This document shows, in pieces, positions 40,651 to 49,492 of a stretch of 64,000 nucleotides of DNA. Position numbers and translations under genes: made by a program. The first letter of the stretch is position 1; every line of letters starts with the position of its first letter. Location of the stretch: positions 2,108,001-2,172,000 of the forward strand of contig NZ_CP135963.1 in assembly GCF_032460525.1 (NCBI RefSeq). The letters run 5' to 3'. Source of the DNA: Geodermatophilus sp. DSM 44513 (GTDB taxonomy: Bacteria > Actinomycetota > Actinomycetes > Mycobacteriales > Geodermatophilaceae). The notes beneath the pieces are model-generated. The model did no database searches. It worked only from the letters and a program-made list of their open reading frames with translations, and was not told where the DNA came from.

Positions 40651-41973
40651 TCAGGCGGGACGGTGCGGGTGTGGCGGCCAGACGTCGTCGACGGCTCCGA
40701 CGGGGGTGGCGCCGGAGGCCGCAACCAGGTCCGGACGGTCGGCCGGCACGGCCCCCGGCGCCGCATCGGACCGTTCCACGGACGCGGGAGGGTGCGTGCG
40801 CAGGTGGTCGGCGACCCGGTACGCGACGGCCATGGACGGTGTGGCCAGCAGGGCCCCGGCCAGCCCCCACAGCAGGGTGCCGGCGGTGACCGCGACGAGA
40901 ACGGCCACGGGGTGCAGGTGCAGGGTGCGCCCGACGATGAGCGGCTGCAGCAGGTTGCCCTCGACCTGCTGCACCACCAGGACGATGACGAGCACGATGA
41001 CCGCGTCGGTGGGGCCGTTGGTCACCAGGGTGACGAGCACGGCGACGGCGCCGCTGACCGTGGCCCCGATGAGCGGGACGAAGGCGCCGACGAAGGTGAG
41101 CAGGGTCAGGGAGACCCACAGCGGCACGCCGAGGAGGAACAGGCCGATCCCGATGCCCACCGCGTCGATCAGGGCCACCACGGTGACCCCGCGCACGTAC
41201 AGGGACAGCACCTCCCACGCGGCGTGCCCGGCCCCGTCGACCTGCGCACGCCGCCGGTCGGGCACCCAGGACACCGCCCAGGCCCACATCCGCGCGCCGT
41301 CCTTGAGCATGAAGAAGAGCAGGAAGACGGCGAGGACCACCGCGGCCAGCACGGACAGGGCCATCTGCGCCACGGCCGACGGCGCGGGCGCCAGCTGGTA
41401 GAGCTGGTCCACCGCCGCGTTGCGGATGCCGGTGACCTGTTGCGGATCCAGCCCCAGCGGCCCCTCGATCAGCCACACCCGGATCCGGTCGATGCCGGCG
41501 GCCAGCGGCGCGGTCAGGTCGCCGAGCCTCGCGGTGACGCGGAAGCCCACCAGGGAACCGACGCCGCCGAGCACCGTGAGGAGGAGGAGCACCGACAGGA
41601 GGGCAGCCAGCGCCTGCGGCGTCCCCAGCCGGTGCAGCAGCCGCGCCACCGGATGGACCAGGGCGGCGAGCAGCAGCGCCACGGCGGCGGTCACGGTGAC
41701 CAGCGGGACCAGGAGGAGGAACCAGAACAGCAGCCACCCCACGGCGGCGAACGCCAGTAGCGCGGCACCGGTGAGCAGGGTCCGCACGGCCCAGGACGGC
41801 ACGTCGCGGTGCGCCAGGTGTGCCGGGGGAGGGGCGCCGGTCCTGGCCGGTGCGTCGGCTGCCCTGCCGGCCACGCCGTCCGGAGCCGCGCCCTCCCCGC
41901 CTGGAGCGCGTGGGTGTGCCGGCGGTCGCCGCACGGGTCCCTGCTCCGGGGCCGGGTCGGTCCACTGACTCAT
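40651..41973 (-). CDS. AI-2E family transporter (PF01594-type membrane protein)
   Basis: A 440-residue polytopic protein. About 60 N-terminal and 50 C-terminal residues are polar and Pro/Ala-rich, with seven to eight membrane segments between them. Family marks are LALLLLA-type helices, the conserved FFMLKDGARMWAWAVSWVPD, FVGAFVPLIGATVSGAVAVL and VVQQVEGNLLQPLIVGRTLH followed by HPVAVLVAV. The family name comes from E. coli TqsA; most members have no proven substrate and some are Na+/H+ antiporters. It appears monocistronic, with about 300 nt of non-coding sequence upstream. Confidence 0.88.
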   Translation of the reverse strand: MSQWTDPAPEQGPVRRPPAHPRAPGGEGAAPDGVAGRAADAPARTGAPPPAHLAHRDVPSWAVRTLLTGAALLAFAAVGWLLFWFLLLVPLVTVTAAVALLLAALVHPVARLLHRLGTPQALAALLSVLLLLTVLGGVGSLVGFRVTARLGDLTAPLAAGIDRIRVWLIEGPLGLDPQQVTGIRNAAVDQLYQLAPAPSAVAQMALSVLAAVVLAVFLLFFMLKDGARMWAWAVSWVPDRRRAQVDGAGHAAWEVLSLYVRGVTVVALIDAVGIGIGLFLLGVPLWVSLTLLTFVGAFVPLIGATVSGAVAVLVTLVTNGPTDAVIVLVIVLVVQQVEGNLLQPLIVGRTLHLHPVAVLVAVTAGTLLWGLAGALLATPSMAVAYRVADHLRTHPPASVERSDAAPGAVPADRPDLVAASGATPVGAVDDVWPPHPHRPA

Positions 41974-42271
41974 CGCTGCACATCCGCGGGTCGGTCGGGG
42001 CGCGCCCGACGGGTGGACGGGGCGGACCCGGCGCGTCCTGGGACGGCACGGCGGCCAGGTCCGCGTCCCGACTGTGCCGGCGGTGTGCCCGGCCCGGGAG
42101 CTGCCGACCGGTTGGCCGCCCGGGCGTCAGAGGATCGTCATCCTCGACGGACGGTTGTGACGCGCTGGTGACACCCGCCCCTCGGCTGCCCGGTCACGTG
42201 CCTGGCCCCGTAGCCGTCCAGCAGCATCGGTGGAGCAGGTCCGGCACCAGGATCTCCCCGTCTGCTCGCGG

Positions 42272-43084
42272 TCATGGCGGTGGGGAAGCGGGATCGCCGG
42301 TCCCGCGGGGGACGGACCCGGTCATCCGGCCCGGTGGATCGGTCGGAGGAGGGTCCGGCGCCGGCGCCGGCGCCGGCGTCATCGGCGACGGAGGGGCGAC
42401 CTCGACCGGACGCGAGGCGACCGACCCGTAGTCGGCCCGGCTCACCGGTCGGTCGGTCAGCCCCCGGTCCGTCGGTACCTCCAGGAGTACGCCGTCCAGG
42501 CTGACGCGCACCCGGTCGACCTCGGGGAACTGGGTCACCGTCCACACCAGCTGGGCCACGGCCAGCAGCTGGTTGCCGCCGCCCAGGCCGGCGAACTCCC
42601 GGCTGACCGCCACGACGGCGGTCCCGCTCCCGTCGGGTCCGGACAGCACCGCCACGTCCTGCGGACCCAGTGCGGTGCGCAGGCCCGACACCACCTCGGC
42701 CTGCGTCGGACCCGCCAGCAGGAGGTCCACCGCCGTCTGCGGCCGCCACTCCGCGACCTGGCGGGGGACCGCCTCGAGGCGCACGTCCCGCACGAAGAAG
42801 ACGGCGACCTCGCGCCACCCCGGCCGAGGGCCGGCATCGGCCGGTCCGGGCGGGACACTCGGCACGGCGACCTCCTGGACCGGCCCGCCGGCCCGGAGAC
42901 CGCATCCGGCCACCACGGCCACCAGGAGCAGCGCCAGGAGCCGGGAGATCGCGCGGATCCCCACGCCGCCGGGAGCCCGACGCCGGGGACCGCACTCTCT
43001 GGCAGCGGGGTCCACCTGCTCGCGGGCGGTGCGGTCGCGGTGGAGCAGGACGCGCGATGCGGTGGTGCGCGGACGGTCCGCCAT
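42272..43084 (-). CDS. GerMN-domain lipoprotein 1
   Basis: A 270-residue protein from ATG 43084 (GGAGG 5 nt upstream). The lipoprotein signal (ISRLLALLLVAVVAGC) lies at residues 46-61, which is unusually far from the start. GTG 42964 just before it would give a normal signal but lacks an RBS. The GerMN domain covers about 75-225 and contains VAVFFVRDVRLEAVPRQV, AVDLLLAGPTQAEVVSGLRT and LLAVAQLVWTVTQFPEVDRV. The Pro/Ala-rich C-terminus is probably disordered. GerMN domains occur in sporulation GerM and in LpqB. It lies downstream of the kinase/GerMN-2 operon. Confidence 0.8.
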   Translation of the reverse strand: MADRPRTTASRVLLHRDRTAREQVDPAARECGPRRRAPGGVGIRAISRLLALLLVAVVAGCGLRAGGPVQEVAVPSVPPGPADAGPRPGWREVAVFFVRDVRLEAVPRQVAEWRPQTAVDLLLAGPTQAEVVSGLRTALGPQDVAVLSGPDGSGTAVVAVSREFAGLGGGNQLLAVAQLVWTVTQFPEVDRVRVSLDGVLLEVPTDRGLTDRPVSRADYGSVASRPVEVAPPSPMTPAPAPAPDPPPTDPPGRMTGSVPRGTGDPASPPP

Positions 43085-43269
43085 CGGGTCCTCCGGCTGT
43101 GGCGGGCTGTACGGGACCGCCGTCCGGGAACGACGGTGTGGGCGCCCACCGGTGTGCCCCGGTGTGGCTGCCCGGGGAACGGGTGTGGGGTACACCGCCA
43201 TGGACCTGTCACAGCGGCCCGAGCGGGCGTGACGCTCCTGTGACGCGGACGGGCCCCGTCCAGCCGTGG

Positions 43270-43944
43270 TCACGCCAGCGGAGGTCGGCGCGTGGTCGCG
43301 TCACCGCGGTGGCGAACTGGTGGCCGGTCCCACTCCGTCCGCACCGCCGGGGGGCGGTGTGGTCGGCGTCGGCTCCGCCGGGGCCACGACCGGTAGTCGT
43401 CGCGGTCGACCGGCTGGTCGGTCAGGCCGTCGTCGGCCGGCACCTCGACCGGTTGGTCCTCCACCACGAAGCGGACCTCGGTGACCCTGGGGAACTCGGT
43501 GAGCGTCCAGACCACCTGGGCCACGGCGAGGAGCTGGTCGCCGCCGGCGAGCCCGGTGAACCCACGGGTCACCGAGACGGTGGTCAGACCCTCGGGGAGG
43601 TCCTCGTCGACCTCGATGACCTCCGGGGGGAGCGCCGTCCGGATGCCGCCGTCCGCCTCCCTCGGCGTCGGCCCGGACACCAGGTGCTCCAGTGCTGCGG
43701 CGGTGGTGGCCGCACCGGCGGGCCGTTCGACCGGGGCCAGGACGGCACCCCGCACGAAGTAGACGGTCAGCCGTGGGCCGCTGGAGCGCGCGTCGATGCC
43801 GGTCCCCGTCGGTGTCCGGGCCGCGGTCGTCACCGGCTCCGGCCGGTCCTGCGGACCAACCCCGCACCCTGCGAGGAGCAGGGACAGGAGCAGCCCGGCA
43901 GACGCGGCCGGCAGGAGCCGCCGCCCGCCCCGTGCGCCGGTCAC
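43270..43944 (-). CDS. GerMN-domain lipoprotein 2
   Basis: A 224-residue lipoprotein whose GTG at 43944 overlaps the stop of the histidine kinase gene (GTGA). The lipobox LAGC is at residues 24-27. The GerMN domain shows LTVYFVRGAVLAPVERPAGA, LEHLVSGPTPREADGGIRTA and QLLAVAQVVWTLTEFPRVTE, clearly paralogous to the next gene. The last 30 residues (RSRRRPHRPPAVRTEW and onward) are Arg/Pro-rich and unlike the first paralogue, so a late frameshift is possible. Kinase-plus-GerMN-lipoprotein pairs recall MtrB-LpqB, where the lipoprotein modulates the kinase outside the membrane. Confidence 0.8.
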   Translation of the reverse strand: MTGARGGRRLLPAASAGLLLSLLLAGCGVGPQDRPEPVTTAARTPTGTGIDARSSGPRLTVYFVRGAVLAPVERPAGAATTAAALEHLVSGPTPREADGGIRTALPPEVIEVDEDLPEGLTTVSVTRGFTGLAGGDQLLAVAQVVWTLTEFPRVTEVRFVVEDQPVEVPADDGLTDQPVDRDDYRSWPRRSRRRPHRPPAVRTEWDRPPVRHRGDATTRRPPLA

Positions 43945-45407
43945 GGCACCGGGTGCAACGGCAGCCCGACGACGAACCGAGCGCCGCCCGACGGGCTGTC
44001 GTGGACGGTCACCGTCCCGCCCATCGCCTGCACGTGCCGGGCCACGAGAGCCAGGCCGAGCCCCGCTCCCTCGGTCCGGGTGCGCGTGCTGCCGCTGCCC
44101 CGGGCGAACCGTTCGAGGACCCTGTTCCGCTCCGCCGGTGGGATCCCCGGACCGTCGTCGTCCACCAGGACGCACGCGGTGTCCCCGCTGCACGTGACGG
44201 TGATGCCGGTCAGGCCCCCGCCGTGCGCGTCGGCGTTGTCCATCAGGTTGTTCAGCACGCGCTCGAGCCGGCGCTTGTCCGCCCGGATGACCACCTCAGC
44301 GGCCTCCGCCGGGACCTCGAGCCGCGCGGTCGGTCGTCCCGCCAGCCGTCGCCGTGTCAGGGCCTCGCGGACCAGGGCGGCGAGACGGACCTCTTCGACG
44401 GCGAGGTCGGCGCTGCCCGCGTCGGCGCGGGAAATCTCCAGGAGGTCGGCGACGAGGCGCTCGAAGCGCAGCACCTCGTCACGCAGCAGCGTCAGGGCCT
44501 CCCGGCCGTCGGGGGCCAGCCCGTCGGCGGCGCCCTCCACCAGGTCCACCGCGCCCATCATCGCCGTCAGCGGGCTGCGCAGCTCGTGGCTCACGTCGGC
44601 CGCGAAGCGCGCGTCCGCGCGCACCCGTGTCTCCAGCGCGGCCGCCGTCCGGTTGAAGGACGACGCGATGGGGACGAGCGAGGGATCCCCCCGGGGGTCG
44701 ATGCGGGCGGAGAGGTCACCACCGGCGATCGCCTCGGCCGCCGCCGCGACCCGGTGGAGGGGACGGAGCGCCGGGCCGGTCACCCACCAGCCGATGACGA
44801 GCAGCAGAGGCACCAGACCGGCGATCGCCAGGGCGAGCACCGTGCTCAGGACGCGGTACGTGCGGTCCAGCTCCGTCAGCGGGAAGACCTCGAAGTAGGC
44901 CCGGTCCGCGCCGGGGAACGGGATACCGACGGCCATCACCGTGGTGCCCTCCACCGCGATCCGCTGCCGCGCGGGGGTGCCGCCCAGCACGGTCTCGGCC
45001 AGCTCGGTGGGGACGTCGTCCCGGCCGAGGAGCAGGGACGTCGTCTGCCAGGCGCCGTCGTCCACGAACAGCGAGACGGATCCGGACTCGCGCGGGAGCT
45101 GGGCGAGCACCTGGGGGACGGGCAGGCCCTCCGTGGTCAGCGCACGCTCCACCTGCGCGGCGTTGTCGGTGGTCTGGAGCAGCGTGGTCCGTTCGCGCTG
45201 CAGGAGCAGGTACTGCGAGACCGCGACCCAGACGGCGACCGTGAGGACACCGCACACCACCACGGTCACCACGGTGAAGGCGAGGGTGGCTCGCCCACGG
45301 AGAGTCCGGGGCAGCGGGGCCCGGGGTGAGCGGGGGAGCGCCGCGCCGACGTCGGGCTGTGCGTCTGCCGGGCGGAACGGCTCCCGGCGGGACCGGGTGG
45401 CGGTCAT
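43941..45407 (-). CDS. HAMP-domain sensor histidine kinase
   Basis: A 488-residue transmembrane sensor kinase. Membrane segments lie at about 40-65 and 185-210 and enclose an extracytoplasmic sensor of about 120 residues. HAMP (about 210-262) precedes the H-box DVSHELRSPL with H274. The ATPase domain shows VLNNLMDNADAHGGG (N), VDDDGPGIPPAERNRVLERF (G1/F) and EGAGLGLALVARHVQAMGG (G2). All catalytic motifs are intact. ATG 45407 overlaps the stop of a small secreted protein upstream. The GerMN lipoprotein gene overlaps its own stop, so the three are co-expressed. The cognate regulator may be the MtrA-like gene at 30.6 kb. Confidence 0.92.
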   Translation of the reverse strand: MTATRSRREPFRPADAQPDVGAALPRSPRAPLPRTLRGRATLAFTVVTVVVCGVLTVAVWVAVSQYLLLQRERTTLLQTTDNAAQVERALTTEGLPVPQVLAQLPRESGSVSLFVDDGAWQTTSLLLGRDDVPTELAETVLGGTPARQRIAVEGTTVMAVGIPFPGADRAYFEVFPLTELDRTYRVLSTVLALAIAGLVPLLLVIGWWVTGPALRPLHRVAAAAEAIAGGDLSARIDPRGDPSLVPIASSFNRTAAALETRVRADARFAADVSHELRSPLTAMMGAVDLVEGAADGLAPDGREALTLLRDEVLRFERLVADLLEISRADAGSADLAVEEVRLAALVREALTRRRLAGRPTARLEVPAEAAEVVIRADKRRLERVLNNLMDNADAHGGGLTGITVTCSGDTACVLVDDDGPGIPPAERNRVLERFARGSGSTRTRTEGAGLGLALVARHVQAMGGTVTVHDSPSGGARFVVGLPLHPVP

Positions 45408-45856
45408 CCGGGAACGCGGTGTCCCCTGCGCCGCGCCGTGGTCGTCCCGGGCGGGACGTCGAGGTGCGGGAGGGCGTCCACCTCCCCGGTCCTCGCGCGC
45501 AGCGGAGCCGGCCGGACGCACCCGGCGACGGGTCCGCGGGGCGCCCGGGTGACGAGCACGGGCCGGACCACAGGGTCGAGTCCGCCCACCCGGACCACGG
45601 TGCACCACCGCTCGTGGCGTGCTCCGTGCTGCACCGATGCCCAGGTGGCCAGCAGGAGGCAGTCGCTGAGGCCGCGGCGGAGGACGGCGGCACGTCGGAC
45701 GCGCGGGGCGCGTTCGTGAGAGCCGTCGGGGGAGCCGACGTCTCCACACCCGGTCGGCGCCGGGTCGGTGCTCGCGGTCTCGGCGTCACTCCAGCCGGTC
45801 AGCCCGAGCCCCACGGCCAGCACCGCACCGGACAGCGGCCGTCCCGTCCTGCGCAT
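45404..45856 (-). CDS. hypothetical secreted protein of the kinase operon
   Basis: A 150-residue protein. ATG 45856 has GGGAG 5 nt upstream and third positions are strongly G/C. The N-terminus (RPLSGAVLAVGLGLTGWSDA) looks like a lipoprotein signal in which the lipobox cysteine is replaced by Trp (LTGW instead of LTGC). The remainder has four cysteines and an Arg-rich C-terminus (TTTARRRGHRVPG), with no recognised domain. The 4-nt overlap with the kinase start suggests that it works with that kinase, perhaps as a secreted or membrane-tethered sensor component. Confidence 0.6.
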   Translation of the reverse strand: MRRTGRPLSGAVLAVGLGLTGWSDAETASTDPAPTGCGDVGSPDGSHERAPRVRRAAVLRRGLSDCLLLATWASVQHGARHERWCTVVRVGGLDPVVRPVLVTRAPRGPVAGCVRPAPLRARTGEVDALPHLDVPPGTTTARRRGHRVPG

Positions 45857-46033
45857 GTCGTCTCCCGTCCTCGCTGTCGTCCCCCGTCGGCGCCCACGGC
45901 TGGGTCCCGCAGGGCAGGCAGCCGCGGTCGACCGCCGGACCGTGCCGGCGGAGGCGTCATCCGCTCACCGACCGCTGGCGGTGCCTGGCCACCATCGACG
46001 GTCGCGGCTCCGGCGTCGTCCCACAGACCCGGG

Positions 46034-46657
46034 TCACCCGGTGGGGGAGGTCGGGCTGGGTGCCGGGGAGTCGTCGTCGGTGGGGTCCTGGTCGGGGTCG
46101 TCGTCTGGGAAGTCGAACGGTGGAACGGCCGGGTCCTCCTCCGCGGAGACCATGGCGTCGACGGTGATCTCTCCGGCCTCGGCGAAGGTGAAGGTGACCG
46201 GGATCGACTGCGAGGAGCGCAGGGACCGGTCGAGGTCGAGCAGGGTCACGTCCGGCGGGCCCTCGGCGCCGACGTAGAGGTTGTCGTCGGCGTCGACCTG
46301 CAACGGCAGGCCCTGGCCGTCGGTCTTCTCCACCTGGACGCCGGAGAAGTCCGGACCGCTGATGTCGGTGATCGTGGCCGGCTCGCTGCCGGTGTTGCTC
46401 ACCGCGAAGAACAGGCGGGCGGCCTCGCCCTCCTCGTACGTGCCGTCGAGGGGGTACGCCAGCTGGACCTGCAGCAGCTCGAGGTCGTCGTTGACCATGA
46501 CGTCAGGGCCGACCGCGCCACCCTGTACCTCGACTTCGTCGTCCTGCAGTGGGTTGTCCTCGTCCTCGCCACAGGCCCCGAGCACGAGGGTGGCGCCGAC
46601 GAGGGCGGCGGCCAGCCGGCGGGAGCGTGGCGGCGGTGACATCGGGTGGGCGGTCAT
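46034..46657 (-). CDS. secreted lipoprotein, PCuAC/LpqE-like
   Basis: A 207-residue lipoprotein with lipobox LGAC near residue 29. The middle domain (LAYPLDGTYEEGEAARLFFA, VSNTGSEPATITDISGPDFS, then SLRSSQSIPVTFTFAEAGEI) follows the beta-sandwich pattern of PCuAC/DUF461-type and mycobacterial LpqE lipoproteins. The H-M-x10-M-x21-H-x-M copper motif of true PCuAC is not present, so copper binding is not supported. The C-terminal 45 residues are Asp/Pro-rich and probably disordered. ATG 46657 is used; ATG 46642 is also possible. Confidence 0.75.
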   Translation of the reverse strand: MTAHPMSPPPRSRRLAAALVGATLVLGACGEDEDNPLQDDEVEVQGGAVGPDVMVNDDLELLQVQLAYPLDGTYEEGEAARLFFAVSNTGSEPATITDISGPDFSGVQVEKTDGQGLPLQVDADDNLYVGAEGPPDVTLLDLDRSLRSSQSIPVTFTFAEAGEITVDAMVSAEEDPAVPPFDFPDDDPDQDPTDDDSPAPSPTSPTG

Positions 46658-46918
46658 CTGCGCTCCTGGGGTGCGCTCTGTAGGCGTCGGTCCGGGCTGC
46701 TCGACGGGGGCCGTGCGGCGACGGCCGGGATCCGTGGGTCGCGGTGGGAACGGGATGTCGCACCGCGTGGCGTCGTCGCCGAGGTGTCATCCCGGGACGG
46801 TTCGGGGGGTGACCGGAGAGGCTCGCCCGCGGTGGTGGGTGTCGTGGGGGTACCGGTCTCGGGGCCTTCTCGCGGGTGTGAACTGCCACGCACACCCCGC
46901 ACTCGACGAGGGCGATGG

Positions 46919-47101
46919 TCAGCGCAGGGCGAGGCCGCCGCCCTGTGCGCGGCTGTCCGGGTCGATGCCGAGATCGCGGAGCTGGTCGGCGTCCCGGACG
47001 TTGTCGACGAGCACGTCGAGCACCTCCTGGGCGCGGCGGGCCTGGTCATCGCGGCCGCCGGCGCGCAGCGTCTGGACCACGTGGCTGCGGTCGATCTGCA
47101 C
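46919..47101 (-). CDS. small conserved-looking hypothetical protein
   Basis: A 60-residue protein. GTG 47101 lies 4 nt after GGGGGAG. It reads VQIDRSHVVQTLRAGGRDDQ and RRAQEVLDVLVDNVRDADQL, ending with a flexible Gly-rich tail. The helix-rich, charged N-terminal part has regular hydrophobic spacing. It is a soluble cytoplasmic protein with no known family. A longer frame upstream lacks an RBS. Confidence 0.6.
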   Translation of the reverse strand: MQIDRSHVVQTLRAGGRDDQARRAQEVLDVLVDNVRDADQLRDLGIDPDSRAQGGGLALR

Positions 47102-47199
47102 GGAGCTCCCCCTCGGAGTGTCCGCCGGGTCCGTGCACCGTCCGAGCACGGTGACCGGTCCGGTCCACCCGGGGTCCCTGGCGGGTCAGCTCGCACGGC

Positions 47200-47790
47200 T
47201 CAGCCTGTGAAGGCGGCGCAGGCCATGCGGGAACCGACCGGAGGAGCCTGCGCGGCGGCGAGGTCGACTGCGGCGTCGCCGATGACCACGGCCGTCCCGT
47301 TGCCCACGAGCAGCTCCTCCACGACGGGGGCCGAGTCGACCAGCGCGGTGGTGACCCCGACGCCGTTGTCCAGGACCAGGACCGGGGGGAGGGGGGTGAG
47401 CAGCTCGCCGACGGAGGAGAACGCCTCGGCCGGCGCGCCGGCTGCGTCGCATGCCCCGACGTCGTAGAGCCCCACCCCGTGGAACCCGGGGGTCATGCCC
47501 ATGACCTCGACCTCGACCTCGGTGCCCCGTTGCTCGTCGCGCAGGTAGGCCGTGCCGATCACGCTGCCCTCGGGGTCGACCAGGTCGGTGGGGACCTCCG
47601 CCGGCTCCAGCACCGCCCGGTCGTCCTGCTCCTCCTCGGGTCCCTCGCCCTCTCCGCTGTCGGGTACCCGCGGCGCTGCCTCCGCCGCCGTCACCGCGGC
47701 CAGGTCCTCGCGCAACTGCTCGCCGTCGTCGGCCGCGCAGGCGGTCAGGGCGAGCAGGACGGCGGCTGCCGGCAGCAGCGTGCGGTGCAT
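47200..47790 (-). CDS. SodC-like lipoprotein with altered metal ligands
   Basis: A 196-residue lipoprotein with lipobox LTAC (C18). The mature domain follows the Cu,Zn-superoxide dismutase fold: MTPGFHGVGLYDVGACD (residues 98-114) aligns with the family GxHGxHxHxxGxC, and GSRMACAAFTG (185-195) matches the C-terminal disulfide partner (C113-C190). However the H-x-H copper ligands are replaced by G-L-Y, and the zinc-loop histidines are not seen. Dismutase activity is therefore unlikely. It may be a structural relative such as a copper-site-free SodC homologue. Preceding residues 20-65 are an acidic linker. Confidence 0.8.
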   Translation of the reverse strand: MHRTLLPAAAVLLALTACAADDGEQLREDLAAVTAAEAAPRVPDSGEGEGPEEEQDDRAVLEPAEVPTDLVDPEGSVIGTAYLRDEQRGTEVEVEVMGMTPGFHGVGLYDVGACDAAGAPAEAFSSVGELLTPLPPVLVLDNGVGVTTALVDSAPVVEELLVGNGTAVVIGDAAVDLAAAQAPPVGSRMACAAFTG

Positions 47791-48578
47791 GGCGCAGTTC
47801 CTCTCGAGGAGGCGGACGGTCGTCTGAGCCCATGCCCGCGTCGCGGTGCCGACCTACGCCGACAGGACCAGGTGTCACGCAGTCGTAACGGGCCCGGCCC
47901 TCAGGACGACGGGTACGGAGCAGCTCCCGCCGTCCAGCCCGGGCTCCCGGTCGGAGGTCTCGGGAGCCGAGCACCGCGGCGACGTCTCCGACCTCGTCGG
48001 AGCACGTCGGACCTCGGAGTCCGCAGATGGTCGAGCGGGACGTGGTCGTCTCAGCCGAGCGGGCGGGTACGGGCAGTCGGTCGAGTCCTGGACCGACCGG
48101 GTGGCCGGCGGGCCACCCGGCACGACGACGTGTCCAGCTCCCCGTACCAGGTCGGCCGGTGGAGCCGGCGTCGACCGACAGAGCGGCACCGGTGGTGGCC
48201 GAGGCCGCGGGCGACAGAGCCGTCGGGATGTGTTGCGGTCTCGTGACAGCTCGCCGATCCGCCCTCCGGGCGTCGGTCGGCGGGGTAGGGCCACGTCGTC
48301 CCGGGATCCATGCAGCAGCGCGTGGGAACGGGCGGAGGTCGCACTGGCGCGGACGCGCACAGGAGGACGTCTTCCGACACCCCCGGGGCGGCGGCCCGGG
48401 ATCAGGACCACCGGATCGCCAGGCGGCGTCATGCCAGGACGGCTCCAGGAGTTGCCGTCCGCCGACGGCCGCCTGCCCGTGGCCATCGGGCCGCACCGCG
48501 CATCGGCGCCCTGTTCACCGCCGACGTCGATCGCTCATCGCCCTGCAGATCGCGTACCACAGGAGAGGAACGACGGAC
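47791..48578. other. long intergenic region without a convincing gene
   Basis: About 790 nt between the leftward SodC-like gene and the rightward membrane-protein gene. Frames on both strands are Arg/Ser/Pro-rich, with no RBS or motif, and third-position bias is weak. It should include two divergent promoters. No repeat or RNA-like feature was recognised. Confidence 0.45.
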
Positions 48579-49244
48579 ATGACGGAGAGTCGCACACAGA
48601 CCGAGACCACCTTCCACGGCAACGTCGCGGACGAGCGGCCGCTGGTGACCACCGAGGGGGCGACCCGGGCCGCCGGTGTGGAGCCGGACGGCTCCACACC
48701 GTGGACGCCACCGGCGCGGCGGGACCGAGTCCGGTGGGGGCCGGTGTGGGCCGGGCTGGTCGTCGCCGTCCCGACGTTCCTCCTGCTCCAGCTGGCGACG
48801 CTGGCGGTGGGGTGGTGGGACGTCGGCCCTGGCGCAGGAGGGAACAACGCCGACTGGATCAGTGGGGTCAACGGGCTGGTCGCCCTGTTCCTCGGCGGCC
48901 TGACGGCGAGCGCCACCGCCCTGTGGCGGGGTCTCAGCGAGGGCCTCCTGCACGGGATCCTCGTGTGGGCGCTCACCGTGGTGACGCTGGTCTTCCTGAC
49001 GCTCTTCGGTGGCGGTGCCCTCTTCGGCTCGCTGGCCGGCGCGCTCACCGACGTCGCGAGCATCCAGCAGGCCGACGTCCCGGACGTCGCGGCCGGTCAG
49101 GCCGCCGACGTGGCACGCTCGGGCGCCAGCTGGGCGGTGCTCGGTCTCGGCCTGTCGGTCGTCGCCGCGGCCATCGGCGGGGTGCTCGGCGCCAAGACGT
49201 GGCCCGGCAAGGAGCCCGAGGCCGACCGGACGGGCGTCCGGTGA
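48579..49244 (+). CDS. hypothetical membrane protein (four membrane segments)
   Basis: A 221-residue protein with ATG 48579 after AGGAGAGG. A polar N-terminus of about 48 residues is followed by hydrophobic segments near 52-75, 92-115, 122-145 and 183-205. The segments contain small-residue pairs (GGLTASATALWRGLSEGLLH, GGGALFGSLAGAL) typical of packed helices. The region between segments 3 and 4 is helical (IQQADVPDVAAGQAADVARS). No family is certain; it resembles actinobacterial TIGR-type hypothetical membrane proteins. It ends before a strong hairpin shared with the convergent htrA-like gene. Confidence 0.7.
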   Translation: MTESRTQTETTFHGNVADERPLVTTEGATRAAGVEPDGSTPWTPPARRDRVRWGPVWAGLVVAVPTFLLLQLATLAVGWWDVGPGAGGNNADWISGVNGLVALFLGGLTASATALWRGLSEGLLHGILVWALTVVTLVFLTLFGGGALFGSLAGALTDVASIQQADVPDVAAGQAADVARSGASWAVLGLGLSVVAAAIGGVLGAKTWPGKEPEADRTGVR

Positions 49245-49428
49245 GGGTCGCGCACGGCACGCCGAACGGCACCGGCTCGGGGAGATCGAACGCGCGCTGA
49301 TGCGTGAGTCGCCCGAACTGGTCCGCCTCCTCGCGCGGGGAGGCGTCGTCGACGTGCGGAGCGGAACCGGTCCGCCGGGATGCGTCCTCGACCGGAGCGA
49401 GCCCCTCGCTGAACCGCACGACAGATGT

Positions 49429-49470
49429 CGAGGCGGGGGCCGGTGCACGTGTGCGCCGGCCCCCGCCTCG
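49429..49470. terminator. bidirectional terminator hairpin
   Basis: CGAGGCGGGGGCCGG (49429-49443) is the exact reverse complement of CCGGCCCCCGCCTCG (49456-49470), giving a 15-bp stem with a 12-nt loop. It lies between the convergent membrane-protein and HtrA-like genes and can serve both. Confidence 0.85.
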
Positions 49471-49492
49471 ACGTGCCCGGAGGTCCAGCCCG

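Noticed and set aside
42355..42385. GCC/GGC hexamer-like run resembling a repeat element
   Set aside because: It is a short low-complexity run inside the Ala/Pro-rich C-terminus coding region of GerMN lipoprotein 1, with no larger repeat structure.
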